Shown here piece by piece: positions 14,247 to 21,198 of a stretch of DNA of 37,043 nucleotides. The position numbers and the translations under genes are program-made. A model generated the notes under the pieces. The model was not told where the DNA came from, ran no database searches, and saw only the letters and a list, made by a program, of their open reading frames with translations. Origin of the DNA: Candidatus Pullilachnospira intestinigallinarum (lineage in GTDB: Bacteria; Bacillota; Clostridia; Lachnospirales; Lachnospiraceae); the NCBI GenBank assembly GCA_018711275.1, contig DVIN01000040.1, positions 1-37,043 on the forward strand, given 5' to 3'. Every line of letters starts with the position of its first letter. The first letter of the stretch is position 1.

Positions 14247-16054
14247 GGCTGTTCCACCCCCTCCTGCCGAAGCAGCTCGTCGTCCACATTCATCTGAATA
14301 TCGTAAATTCTCCGGTAAATCCCGTCCTTCTCCTCCATCAGCTGCTGATGGGTACCCATCTGGGCCACCCGGCCGTCCTCCAGCACCAGAATACAGTCCG
14401 CCTGCATCAGCGTGGTCACCCGGTGGGAAATGAGGATCACCGTACTTTTTCCCATCCGTTCCTTCAGGGCGTGGCGGATCTTCACATCGGTCTCCGCGTC
14501 CACCGCAGAAAGGGAATCGTCAAAGACCATAATGGGAGCCTTCTGCATCAGCATCCGAGCGATGGCCACCCGCTGCTTCTGGCCTCCGGACAGGGTCACG
14601 CCCCGCTCGCCCACCATGGTCCGGTATCCGTCCTTGAACTGGCGGATGGCGTCATCCACACAGGCAATGGAAGCGGCGCTGCGGATTTCCAGGGAATCCT
14701 CCCCCTCATCGGAGGCGATGGAAATATTTTCTCCCACGCTGCGGGAAAACAGAAACGGCTCCTGCAGCACCATACCGATATTCTTTCTCAGATAATCCGG
14801 ATCGATATGACGGATATCCACGCCGCCGATGGTGATGGCGCCGCTGCCCTCCGGCAATTCATACAGCCGGTCCAGAAGATGCACCAGAGTGGACTTTCCG
14901 CTGCCGGTGCTGCCCAGTACCGCGAAGGTACTGCCGGCGGGTATGGTAAAGGACACGTCATCCAGCACCTCCGCGTCCGCCTGCTCATAGGAAAAGCGCA
15001 CATGGTCGAACCGGATCTCCCGGTCCATGGGCGGACAGATATCGTCGGGCTTTCCATGCTCCTCCTTTGCATCCAGAATATAGGTCACCCGGTCGATGGA
15101 TACGCCGGCCTTGCTCATGTTGGACAGCACCCTTCCCAGACTCCGGATGGGCCAGGACAGGGAGGCATTGTAGGAGACAAAGGCCATCATGCCGCCCAGG
15201 GTCATCTCCCCCCGCACCGTGAGAACGGTTCCCAGAATCAGCACCGTCATGATCTGGATGCCTGTGAGAAAGTCGCCCGCTCCCCAGTAGACGCTCATCA
15301 GCCGACCTACCTTGATCCACAGGCCGGCAAAGGTTTCATTTTTCTCGTCGAAACGGTCAATCTCCCAGGATTCCCGGCCGAAAGCCCGGACCACCCGCAC
15401 GCCGGTGAGATTTTCCTGTACTTTGGCCGTCAGCTCACCCTCCGCTTCGTCCGCGTCCAGAAATCTTCTGGAAATTCTGGAGTAGAAAAACGCGGAGTAG
15501 GCGATGATCACCGGGGTAAACAGCAGCACCACACAGGACAGCCCGGCGTTCATCCGGAACATGATGGTCAGATACAATACCATCAGAAAGATAATGCGAA
15601 TCACATCCATCAGCTGATTGCAGACGAAATTCCGGATGATCTCCACATCGTTGGTACACCGCTGAATGATATCTCCCGTCTTGTGGGCCACATGCCAGGT
15701 ATAGGGCAGCTTCTGAATATGGCGGTACAGCTGATCCCGCATACTTTTCAGGAATCCCTCGGAACCCTTTGCCAGACAGATGCTGCTGACGTAGGTGAAA
15801 ATCCCCGCCGCCACAGCGCTGGCCACCACGGCCGCTGCCGCCCCCGCCAGAAACCGGCCGTCCCTTCCCCAGCCTTCCATGGCCGCCTGCCCGGTCAGGT
15901 GATCCACCGTGTACCGGATGATCTGCGGTGTGAGAGCGTTAAAGGCGGTGTTCAGCATTCCCGCCAGCAGGGCCAGCACCAGAAAATGCGTGTTCCCCTT
16001 TAAAAACCGGGCAATATCCCCCAGCTTTTTCCATCTTTTTTTCCATTTGCGCAT
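14243..16054 (-). CDS. ABC exporter half-transporter, degenerate-site chain
   Basis: This 603-residue partner chain has a transmembrane domain at about 22-310 and an ATPase with Walker A GSTGSGKST (381-389), canonical signature LSGGQKQ (488-494), and Walker B FDDSLSAVD. Asp513 replaces the catalytic Glu. Together with the next gene this gives one full ATP site (this signature with the partner's Walker B Glu) and one degenerate site. The start at 16054 is supported by GGGGGAG upstream. Longer readings would cross the terminator of the small gene upstream. The two chains are almost equal in length and translationally coupled. Confidence 0.9.
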   Translation of the reverse strand: MRKWKKRWKKLGDIARFLKGNTHFLVLALLAGMLNTAFNALTPQIIRYTVDHLTGQAAMEGWGRDGRFLAGAAAAVVASAVAAGIFTYVSSICLAKGSEGFLKSMRDQLYRHIQKLPYTWHVAHKTGDIIQRCTNDVEIIRNFVCNQLMDVIRIIFLMVLYLTIMFRMNAGLSCVVLLFTPVIIAYSAFFYSRISRRFLDADEAEGELTAKVQENLTGVRVVRAFGRESWEIDRFDEKNETFAGLWIKVGRLMSVYWGAGDFLTGIQIMTVLILGTVLTVRGEMTLGGMMAFVSYNASLSWPIRSLGRVLSNMSKAGVSIDRVTYILDAKEEHGKPDDICPPMDREIRFDHVRFSYEQADAEVLDDVSFTIPAGSTFAVLGSTGSGKSTLVHLLDRLYELPEGSGAITIGGVDIRHIDPDYLRKNIGMVLQEPFLFSRSVGENISIASDEGEDSLEIRSAASIACVDDAIRQFKDGYRTMVGERGVTLSGGQKQRVAIARMLMQKAPIMVFDDSLSAVDAETDVKIRHALKERMGKSTVILISHRVTTLMQADCILVLEDGRVAQMGTHQQLMEEKDGIYRRIYDIQMNVDDELLRQEGVEQP

Positions 16055-16141
16055 GAAACAGTCTCCCCCTCTGCGTGTGTATTTTCCAGGGATACACCCT
16101 GACTTGCCGGATGCTTTGCCGGGCGTATCGCGCATAAAAAA

Positions 16142-16169
16142 AGACATTCCCAACTCTTCAGGAATGTCT
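16142..16169 (-). terminator. Intrinsic terminator of the 43-residue small gene
   Basis: A perfect 9-bp stem AGACATTCC / GGAATGTCT with a 10-base loop is followed on the minus strand by seven T residues (complement of 16136-16142). It lies about 30 bases after the small gene and before the ABC exporter start. Confidence 0.85.
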
Positions 16170-16197
16170 CTTCGTCACTTATTGATTCTGTCTGAGG

Positions 16198-16329
16198 TCA
16201 GACAGACGCCGCCTTCCATTTTTCAAAAAGGCAGCCAAAAGTATCCGGGCATCCCTTTGGTTTCCAGTTTGCACAAACATCCCATGTATTTGCGATTCCT
16301 GTGATTTTACCGCGAAATGTGTTTTTCAT
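16198..16329 (-). CDS. 43-residue Cys/Trp-containing small protein, unknown
   Basis: The small frame has unusually good support. A consensus promoter lies 50 bases upstream, GGAGG sits before ATG 16329 (AAAGGAGGCAGTCAG), and a strong terminator follows about 30 bases after TGA. The protein is basic and not hydrophobic. Cysteines are at 19, 27 and 33 in a core reading WDVCANWKPKGCPDTFGCL, and tryptophans at 16, 22 and 38. No double-glycine leader, signal peptide or known bacteriocin or SCIFF pattern is visible. It lies between the formate-lyase activase and a heterodimeric ABC exporter on the same strand, so it could be an exported peptide, a metal-binding or redox protein tied to the formate-lyase operon, or a stand-alone small protein. 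I recognise no family. Confidence 0.65.
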   Translation of the reverse strand: MKNTFRGKITGIANTWDVCANWKPKGCPDTFGCLFEKWKAASV

Positions 16330-16379
16330 CTGACTGCCTCCTTTCTCAAAATAGTGTGAATTTTTCATCAATTAAGCAC

Positions 16380-16408
16380 ATACTACACCCGCCGACAGGA
16401 CATGTCAA
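16380..16408 (-). promoter_or_regulatory. Near-consensus sigma-A promoter of the small gene
   Basis: On the minus strand TTGACA (complement of 16403-16408) and TAGTAT (complement of 16380-16385) are 17 bases apart. The -35 box starts only four bases after the activase stop codon. The small gene may therefore be transcribed both alone and by read-through from the formate-lyase operon. Confidence 0.75.
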
Positions 16409-16411
16409 GTG

Positions 16412-17155
16412 TTATTTTCTTCTTTCCTGTATCCCCGCAAGAATTTCTGCCCGGGCGGTCCGTGCCGCTTCCTTTGGCAGTGCTTCCACCCCTTCCAGCG
16501 GATAGGGAATTCCCAGCTGCCGGTATTTTTCCACTCCCATGGTGTGGTAGGGAAGCACTTCCAGTCCCTTTACGTTGGGGAATCCTCCGATGATCCTTCC
16601 CAGCCTTCTCAGCTGTTCCGGACCGTCTGTGATCCCCGGAACCACCACATGACGGATGATCACCGGAATTTTCTTTTCTTCCAGAGCTTCCAGAAACTCC
16701 AGTACCGGTTCCTGTCCGCAGCCGGTCAGCCACCGGTGCCCCTCAGGATCGCTGTGTTTCAGATCCAGCAGTACCAGATCCAGAGCCTCCCAAAGACCGG
16801 CAAAATCTTCCGCCCGTTCTCTCCGGTAAACAATTCCTGAGGTATCCAGACAGGTGTGAATGTTTCTCTTTTTGGCTTCTTTCATCAGCTCTGTCAGAAA
16901 ATCCAGCTGAAGAAGCGGCTCTCCTCCCGTGGCGGTGATTCCCCCTGTTCTGTAAAACTGCCGGTTCTTCTCATACTGATCGAGAATTTCTCCGGCCGTC
17001 ATCTCTGTACCGCCGTGGACGGACCAGGTGTCCGGATTGTGGCAGTATCTGCATCGCAGGGGACATCCCTGAAAAAATACCACAAAACGAATTCCGGGAC
17101 CGTCTACGGTCCCGAAACTCTCCAGGGAATGAATCCTTCCCTTTTTCTCACGCAT
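16412..17155 (-). CDS. pflA: Pyruvate formate-lyase activating enzyme
   Basis: This 247-residue radical SAM enzyme installs the glycyl radical on pyruvate formate-lyase. The cluster motif is CPLRCRYC (C31, C35, C38), preceded by GTVDGPGIRFVVFFQG and followed by ATGGEPLLQ (the SAM-binding GGE), as in E. coli PflA (246 residues). ATG 17155 is preferred over ATG 17170. It gives the usual length and N-terminus (MREKKGRIHSLESFGTVDG), has GAGGGG seven bases upstream, and follows the radical-subunit stop by one base. It is the third gene of the formate-lyase operon, directly after the 80-residue radical domain gene it is expected to act on. Confidence 0.93.
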   Translation of the reverse strand: MREKKGRIHSLESFGTVDGPGIRFVVFFQGCPLRCRYCHNPDTWSVHGGTEMTAGEILDQYEKNRQFYRTGGITATGGEPLLQLDFLTELMKEAKKRNIHTCLDTSGIVYRRERAEDFAGLWEALDLVLLDLKHSDPEGHRWLTGCGQEPVLEFLEALEEKKIPVIIRHVVVPGITDGPEQLRRLGRIIGGFPNVKGLEVLPYHTMGVEKYRQLGIPYPLEGVEALPKEAARTARAEILAGIQERRK

Positions 17156-17156
17156 C

Positions 17157-17399
17157 TTACATCCCCTCATGGAAGGTTCTGGAAATCACCTCATCCTGCT
17201 GCTCTTTTGTCAGGTTGTGAAAATTCACGGCGTATCCGGACACCCGCACGGTGAGCTGGGGATATTTCTCCGGATGCTTCTGGGCATCCAGCAGGGTTTC
17301 CTTTGTGAAAACGTTCACGTTCAGATGGTGTCCTCCCTTCTCGGCATAGCCGTCCAGCAGGGTCACCAGGTTGTCGATCTGTGCGTCACTGATATTCAT
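17157..17399 (-). CDS. Glycyl-radical subunit of pyruvate formate-lyase (GrcA-like)
   Basis: These 80 residues correspond to the last part of normal pyruvate formate-lyase. [17 protein letters not shown] leads to [15 protein letters not shown], with Gly55 as the radical site, and ends [14 protein letters not shown]. It is encoded separately, with its own AAGGAGG eight bases before ATG, 27 bases after the stop of the large subunit. It resembles GrcA (YfiD), which in E. coli rescues oxygen-cleaved enzyme. Here, however, the large subunit has no radical domain of its own, so this protein should be an obligatory subunit. One base separates it from the activase start. Confidence 0.9.
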   Translation of the reverse strand: MNISDAQIDNLVTLLDGYAEKGGHHLNVNVFTKETLLDAQKHPEKYPQLTVRVSGYAVNFHNLTKEQQDEVISRTFHEGM

Positions 17400-17426
17400 A
17401 ACAGGTTCCTCCTTTATTTCGATGTC

Positions 17427-19511
17427 TTACATTTCCTCATCCATTGTCAGATTGGGCTCGCAGCAGGCGCAGTCTTTTGGAAGGTCAAAGGCAATATCGT
17501 CAAAGAAAATGGCGTCGTCTTTTCCCAGCGCCCCCGGGATGATGGAGAAGGTATTGGAAATTCCGTCCTGGGCATCTTTAAAGGGCAGTTTTGACACGGA
17601 GCTTAAAGACGCCACCGCCCCATGGCTGTCCCGGTGATGCATGGGATTGGCTCCCGGCGCGAAGGGTTCTCCTGCCTTTCTGCCGTCCGGTGTGGAACCG
17701 GTGTTCTTTCCATACACCACATTGGAAGTGATGGTCAGGATGGAAGTAGTAGGGATACCTCCCCGGTAAGTATGATTTCCCTTGATGTATTTCATGAAAT
17801 CATGCACCACCGCATAGGCAATCTCATCGGCCCGGTCATCATCATTTCCGTATTTGGGGAAATCTCCCTCCACCTGATAATCCACCACAATGCCGTTTTC
17901 ATCCCGGATGGTTTTTACCTTCGCGTACCTGATGGCGGACAGCGAATCGGCCACCACCGACAGGCCGGCAATTCCCGTGGCGAACCAGCGGGTCACCTTC
18001 CGGTCATGAAGCGCCATCTGCAGCCGCTCATAGCAGTATTTGTCATGCATGTAGTGGATGATGTTCAGGGCATTGACGTACACCTGTGCCAGCCATTTCA
18101 TCATATCATGGAATTTCTCCATGACTTCCTCATAGTCCAGGTATTCCGAGGTGATGGGACGGTATTTGGGTCCCACCTGCTTTTTGGACACTTCGTCCAC
18201 ACCGCCGTTGATGGCGTACAGCAGACATTTTGCCAGGTTCGCCCGGGCGCCGAAAAACTGCATTTCTTTACCCACCCGCATGGAGGAAACGCAGCAGGCA
18301 ATGGCGTAGTCGTCTCCATGGGTCACCCGCATCAGGTCATCGTTCTCATACTGGATGGAGGAAGAAGCGATGGAAGTTTTCGCGCAGAACCGTTTGAATT
18401 TCTCCGGAAGCCGGGTGGACCACAGGACGGTCAGGTTGGGCTCCGGAGCAGTTCCCAGGTTCTCCAGGGTATGAAGATAGCGGAAAGACATCTTTGTCAC
18501 CAGTGTTCTTCCGTCGATTCCCATACCGCCGATAGACTCCGTCACCCAGGTGGGGTCGCCGGAAAACAGGGAGTTATACTCGGGGGTTCTGGCGAATTTT
18601 ACCATCCGAAGCTTCATGATAAAGTGATCCACAAATTCCTGAATCTGCTCTTCCGTAAACCGGCCGCTCTTCAGATCCCTCTCCGCGTAAATATCCAGGA
18701 ACGTGGACGTTCTTCCCAGTGACATGGCGGCGCCGTTCTGCTCCTTGATGGCCGCCAGATAACCGAAATACAGCCACTGGATGGCCTCCTGCACATTTGC
18801 GGCGGGCCGTGAAATGTCGTATCCGTAGATTTTACCCAGCTCCTTCAGTTCTTTCAGCGCCCGGATCTGTTCCGAGAGTTCCTCCCGCTCCCGGGTCACA
18901 TCGGAATACATGATAGTCCTGGTGGAATCCTTCTGAGCCTGTTTATCCTCGATGAGCCGGTCCACCCCGTACAAAGCCACTCTCCGGTAATCGCCGATGA
19001 TCCTGCCTCTTCCGTAGGCGTCCGGCAATCCCGTGATAATGTGGCTGGAGCGGCAGGCGCGCATCTCCGGCGTATAGGCGTCGAATACGCCGTCATTGTG
19101 AGTTTTTCTGTGTCTGGTAAAAAATTCCACCACCTGCGGATCCACCTGGTAGCCGTAGGCCTCGCAGGCTTTCACAGCCATGCGGATGCCGCCGTAAGGC
19201 TGCAGAGACCGTTTCAGCGGCTTGTCCGTCTGAAATCCCACGATGGTCTCCTTCTCCCGGTCCAGATAACCCGGTCCGTGGGAAGTGATGGTGGAAATGA
19301 TTTTCGTATCCATATCCAGCACGCCGCCCTTTTCTCTCTCTTCCTTCATCAGCTCCAGCACCTGGTCCCAGAGCTGGCTGGTGGCTTTTGTGGGGCCGGA
19401 AAGAAAGGACTCGTCACCTTCATAGGGCGTATAGTTTTTCTGGATGAAATCCCTCACATTGATTTCCTTCTCCCAGATTCCCTCCCGGAATGATTCCCAT
19501 TCTCTTCGCAT
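17427..19511 (-). CDS. pflB: Pyruvate formate-lyase large subunit lacking the radical domain
   Basis: This 694-residue protein matches formate acetyltransferase from its N-terminus ([20 protein letters not shown]) through the barrel. The thiyl pair is Cys406-Cys407 (AIACCVSSM), and [11 protein letters not shown] is near 665. Normal enzymes continue into the glycyl-radical domain (about 740-760 residues in all). This one instead ends with a 28-residue acidic tail containing Cys681, Cys683 and Cys684, and the radical domain is the next gene. With the GrcA-like partner it would convert pyruvate and CoA to acetyl-CoA and formate anaerobically. The start at 19511 has AGGAGG six bases upstream; the longer reading would begin at the promoter. 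Confidence 0.92.
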   Translation of the reverse strand: MRREWESFREGIWEKEINVRDFIQKNYTPYEGDESFLSGPTKATSQLWDQVLELMKEEREKGGVLDMDTKIISTITSHGPGYLDREKETIVGFQTDKPLKRSLQPYGGIRMAVKACEAYGYQVDPQVVEFFTRHRKTHNDGVFDAYTPEMRACRSSHIITGLPDAYGRGRIIGDYRRVALYGVDRLIEDKQAQKDSTRTIMYSDVTREREELSEQIRALKELKELGKIYGYDISRPAANVQEAIQWLYFGYLAAIKEQNGAAMSLGRTSTFLDIYAERDLKSGRFTEEQIQEFVDHFIMKLRMVKFARTPEYNSLFSGDPTWVTESIGGMGIDGRTLVTKMSFRYLHTLENLGTAPEPNLTVLWSTRLPEKFKRFCAKTSIASSSIQYENDDLMRVTHGDDYAIACCVSSMRVGKEMQFFGARANLAKCLLYAINGGVDEVSKKQVGPKYRPITSEYLDYEEVMEKFHDMMKWLAQVYVNALNIIHYMHDKYCYERLQMALHDRKVTRWFATGIAGLSVVADSLSAIRYAKVKTIRDENGIVVDYQVEGDFPKYGNDDDRADEIAYAVVHDFMKYIKGNHTYRGGIPTTSILTITSNVVYGKNTGSTPDGRKAGEPFAPGANPMHHRDSHGAVASLSSVSKLPFKDAQDGISNTFSIIPGALGKDDAIFFDDIAFDLPKDCACCEPNLTMDEEM

Positions 19512-19554
19512 GTATGTCCTCCTTTGGTTAGTTCTTTCTAACTTCTGCTCTGCC

Positions 19555-19583
19555 ATTATATAGTATATATCCGTCTGCGTCAA
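19555..19583 (-). promoter_or_regulatory. Sigma-A promoter of the pyruvate formate-lyase operon
   Basis: On the minus strand TTGACG (complement of 19578-19583) and TATAAT (complement of 19555-19560) are exactly 17 bases apart, a near-consensus promoter. The leader of about 40 bases contains a small GTTAG / CTAAC hairpin just before the ribosome site. Confidence 0.8.
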
Positions 19584-19592
19584 TACTATATA
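19557..19592. promoter_or_regulatory. 10-bp inverted repeat spanning the formate-lyase promoter
   Basis: TATATAGTAT (19557-19566) and ATACTATATA (19583-19592) form a perfect dyad with a 16-base centre. One arm covers the -10 region and the other abuts the -35. This fits an operator for an oxygen- or redox-responsive regulator, but it is not a Rex (TTGTGAA) or FNR (TTGAT) consensus. AT-richness makes chance symmetry possible. Confidence 0.45.
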
Positions 19593-19921
19593 TTGTACCT
19601 AATTCCAAACAATTTATTCACTTTCTATCGTTTGCGGAAGAATAAGGAATCATAAGAAAGAAGGAAGGAATCCTGTCACCTTGGATATCGGTATTCCATG
19701 AGAAGTGCATGTATACGGCCATATTCTTTTTCAGAAATTATCCCATTCCTGTAATCAGGTATTTTTCTTATCTCCTTCAAAAAAGCAAGTTTTCAATCCG
19801 TCGACCTGGCTTTTCTACATTGTACCAGGTCGCTGGCTCGATAGCCGGTACCAGGTACATAATTCCGCTGTTTTTATAAAAAGTATCCGTTTTTGTATTT
19901 ATGTGAAAACTGCTTACATCC
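19593..19921. other. Intergenic region with CCAGGT repeats
   Basis: No gene is seen. A GACCTGG / CCAGGTC dyad (19803-19809 with 19825-19831) and a second TACCAGGTAC at about 19848-19858 give several mutually exclusive small hairpins around a GGCTCGATAGCC stem. Their role is unknown; there is no T-run typical of a terminator. Confidence 0.4.
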
Positions 19922-19950
19922 TTGAATATCCATGGATTTCATCGTATAGT
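19922..19950 (+). promoter_or_regulatory. Promoter of the tandem small-gene pair with palindromic spacer
   Basis: TTGAAT (19922-19927) and TATAGT (19945-19950) are 17 bases apart. The spacer contains the perfect palindrome ATCCATGGAT (19928-19937), a plausible operator. Confidence 0.55.
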
Positions 19951-20011
19951 AATAGCATTGGAAGATAAAGTTCGCCCTGCTTTGATGTATAAAAATCGTG
20001 GAGGTACAGAG

Positions 20012-20419
20012 ATGTTAAGCTTAGAAAAAGTAAAAAGTGAATTGGAAGCTTTTGGTTATATGTATGACAATAATATTCTGTGCGGTCACACGAAATCAAA
20101 GGTAAAATGGGTTTTGCCAACAGGTATTGTCAATGTCATAGCATTTGAACAGGCAACCTCTTATTTGTTTGGATTTCGTGATAGCGGGATTCATCTGTTT
20201 CCTGTTCAGGGCGATTGGAATATTGCAGATAATTTATTTATTCCGTGGAATGAAATAACAAGTTTCAAGATGAAAAACGGATTATTGGAAAATGAAATGG
20301 TGATTTCAACGTCAACCATGAAAATCGAAATGAAAATAAATAAAGTGGTTGCGAATAATCCATGGATTAAAGATAATCTCAATTATTTGAAAGATAAAAA
20401 TTATTTTTATCGTCAATAG
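20012..20419 (+). CDS. PH-like-domain protein of unknown function, copy 1
   Basis: This 135-residue cytoplasmic protein has no membrane segments. Its middle part alternates short beta-type stretches (KVKWVLPTGIVNVIAFEQ, GIHLFPVQ, IPWNEITSFKMKNGLLENEM) and ends with a helix (NPWIKDNLNYLKD). That pattern recalls bacterial pleckstrin-homology-like domains. It shares an obvious alignment with the next gene (K-x-KW-[IV]-LP, FEQ, G[IL]-x-FP, KxGL-E-x-E, KIEMKI), so the two are duplicates. ATG 20012 has GTGGAGG seven bases upstream. Base composition is much more AT-rich than the surrounding operons, suggesting acquisition. The fold is a guess from pattern. Confidence 0.7.
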   Translation: MLSLEKVKSELEAFGYMYDNNILCGHTKSKVKWVLPTGIVNVIAFEQATSYLFGFRDSGIHLFPVQGDWNIADNLFIPWNEITSFKMKNGLLENEMVISTSTMKIEMKINKVVANNPWIKDNLNYLKDKNYFYRQ

Positions 20420-20502
20420 AATTCTGCGAATGATAGAATCAAACGTAACAGTTCAGCCTTCCTACGACAGACAAATGGGAAAAAGCAGAAAGGGGTAAAG
20501 AG

Positions 20503-20913
20503 ATGTTGGAAGAAAGAATAAACGAATTAATCGAAAACTGGGGACTGGAAAATAAGAATGCCGTTACATTTGGCCATCCAAAAATGAAAATGAAATGGAT
20601 TTTGCCTATTCCCGGAATGATGGTCTATTCCTTTGAACAGTTTCAGCCGTTTTTTATTTCTTTTGACAGTACCGGCATTAGTTTCTTTCCGTTGGATATA
20701 AACAATAAATATGCTATTCTTGGGAAATCTTATCTTGCATGGAAAGATATGAAGAAGTTTGAATTTAAGAAAGGGCTTATGGAGCACGAGATAAAGATTG
20801 AATTATCAGATGGCAAAATAGAAATGAAGATTGCAAAATTTAAGGCAAAGAATGAATGGGTTAAGGAAAACAATCAATATCTGCTTGTTAATGATTTCTT
20901 TCGTAAAAAGTAA
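20503..20913 (+). CDS. PH-like-domain protein of unknown function, copy 2
   Basis: This 136-residue paralogue of the preceding gene aligns over almost the full length: KMKWILPIPG, YSFEQ, GISFFPLD, WKDMKKFEFKKGLMEHEIKI, KIEMKI, NEWVKENNQYL. It has its own ribosome site (GGGG-TAAAGAG before ATG) 83 bases after the first copy, with no promoter seen between, so they are probably cotranscribed. It ends shortly before an intrinsic terminator. Function is unknown; the conserved KW-[IV]-LP and KxGLxExE patches are likely structural or binding surfaces. Confidence 0.7.
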   Translation: MLEERINELIENWGLENKNAVTFGHPKMKMKWILPIPGMMVYSFEQFQPFFISFDSTGISFFPLDINNKYAILGKSYLAWKDMKKFEFKKGLMEHEIKIELSDGKIEMKIAKFKAKNEWVKENNQYLLVNDFFRKK

Positions 20914-20944
20914 GTATAAAAACCTATCTTTAAAAATATGTATG

Positions 20945-20974
20945 ACACCGCCGGCAGTCACATGCCGACGGTGT
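20945..20974. terminator. Intrinsic terminator after the paralogue pair
   Basis: ACACCGCCGGCA / TGCCGACGGTGT form a 12-bp stem with one mismatch and a 6-base loop. TCCATTTT follows on the plus strand. It also lies just past the end of the small frame on the minus strand. Confidence 0.75.
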
Positions 20975-20987
20975 TCCATTTTGAAGT

Positions 20988-21125
20988 TTAAAACTCATAT
21001 CCCGTTCCATGTGAAAGCAACAGTCCGTCCGTTAATTCTACACATAATATTATGGTGTTTTCATCATCAAAATTATTATGCCCATTCATCATAATCTTTT
21101 CAGCTTCTGGATCTATTTTCCTCAC
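20988..21125 (-). CDS. 45-residue small protein, unknown (GTG start)
   Basis: The GTG start at 21125 has a good AAGGAG eight bases upstream. The 45 residues are acidic with one Cys and three adjacent leucines (RKIDPEAEKIMMNGHNNF..., LTDGLLLSHGTGYEF). It ends next to the terminator at 20945-20974. An overlapping upstream frame, MEREQTKNVKEITL, stops at this start (TTGTGA) and may be a leader or the end of a lost gene. No family is recognised, and it could be a gene remnant. Confidence 0.4.
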   Translation of the reverse strand: MRKIDPEAEKIMMNGHNNFDDENTIILCVELTDGLLLSHGTGYEF

Positions 21126-21198
21126 AAGGTTATCTCCTTCACATTCTTTGTCTGCTCCCTTTCCATGCCTTTATCATCCGGTATTTTCCGTTCCCCAA

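Noticed and set aside
12912-16003. Two plus-strand frames of 461 and 551 codons opposite the ABC exporter genes
   Set aside because: Composition is His/Gln-rich, no motifs are seen, and the opposite strand encodes two full ABC exporter chains.
16198-16329. Small Cys peptide as a SCIFF or class IIa bacteriocin precursor
   Set aside because: It has only three cysteines, no SCIFF spacing, no YGNGV motif and no double-glycine leader, and no maturase gene is adjacent. It was kept as unknown.
17157-17430. Possible frameshift error splitting one pyruvate formate-lyase gene
   Set aside because: Each half ends or begins with a proper stop, ribosome site and start. The large subunit carries extra tail residues and the small one extra N-terminal residues, which a single base error could not create.
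19800-19860. Riboswitch or terminator in the CCAGGT repeat region
   Set aside because: The dyads are short, there is no T-run and no known aptamer core was recognised. It was listed only as a repeat-bearing intergenic region.
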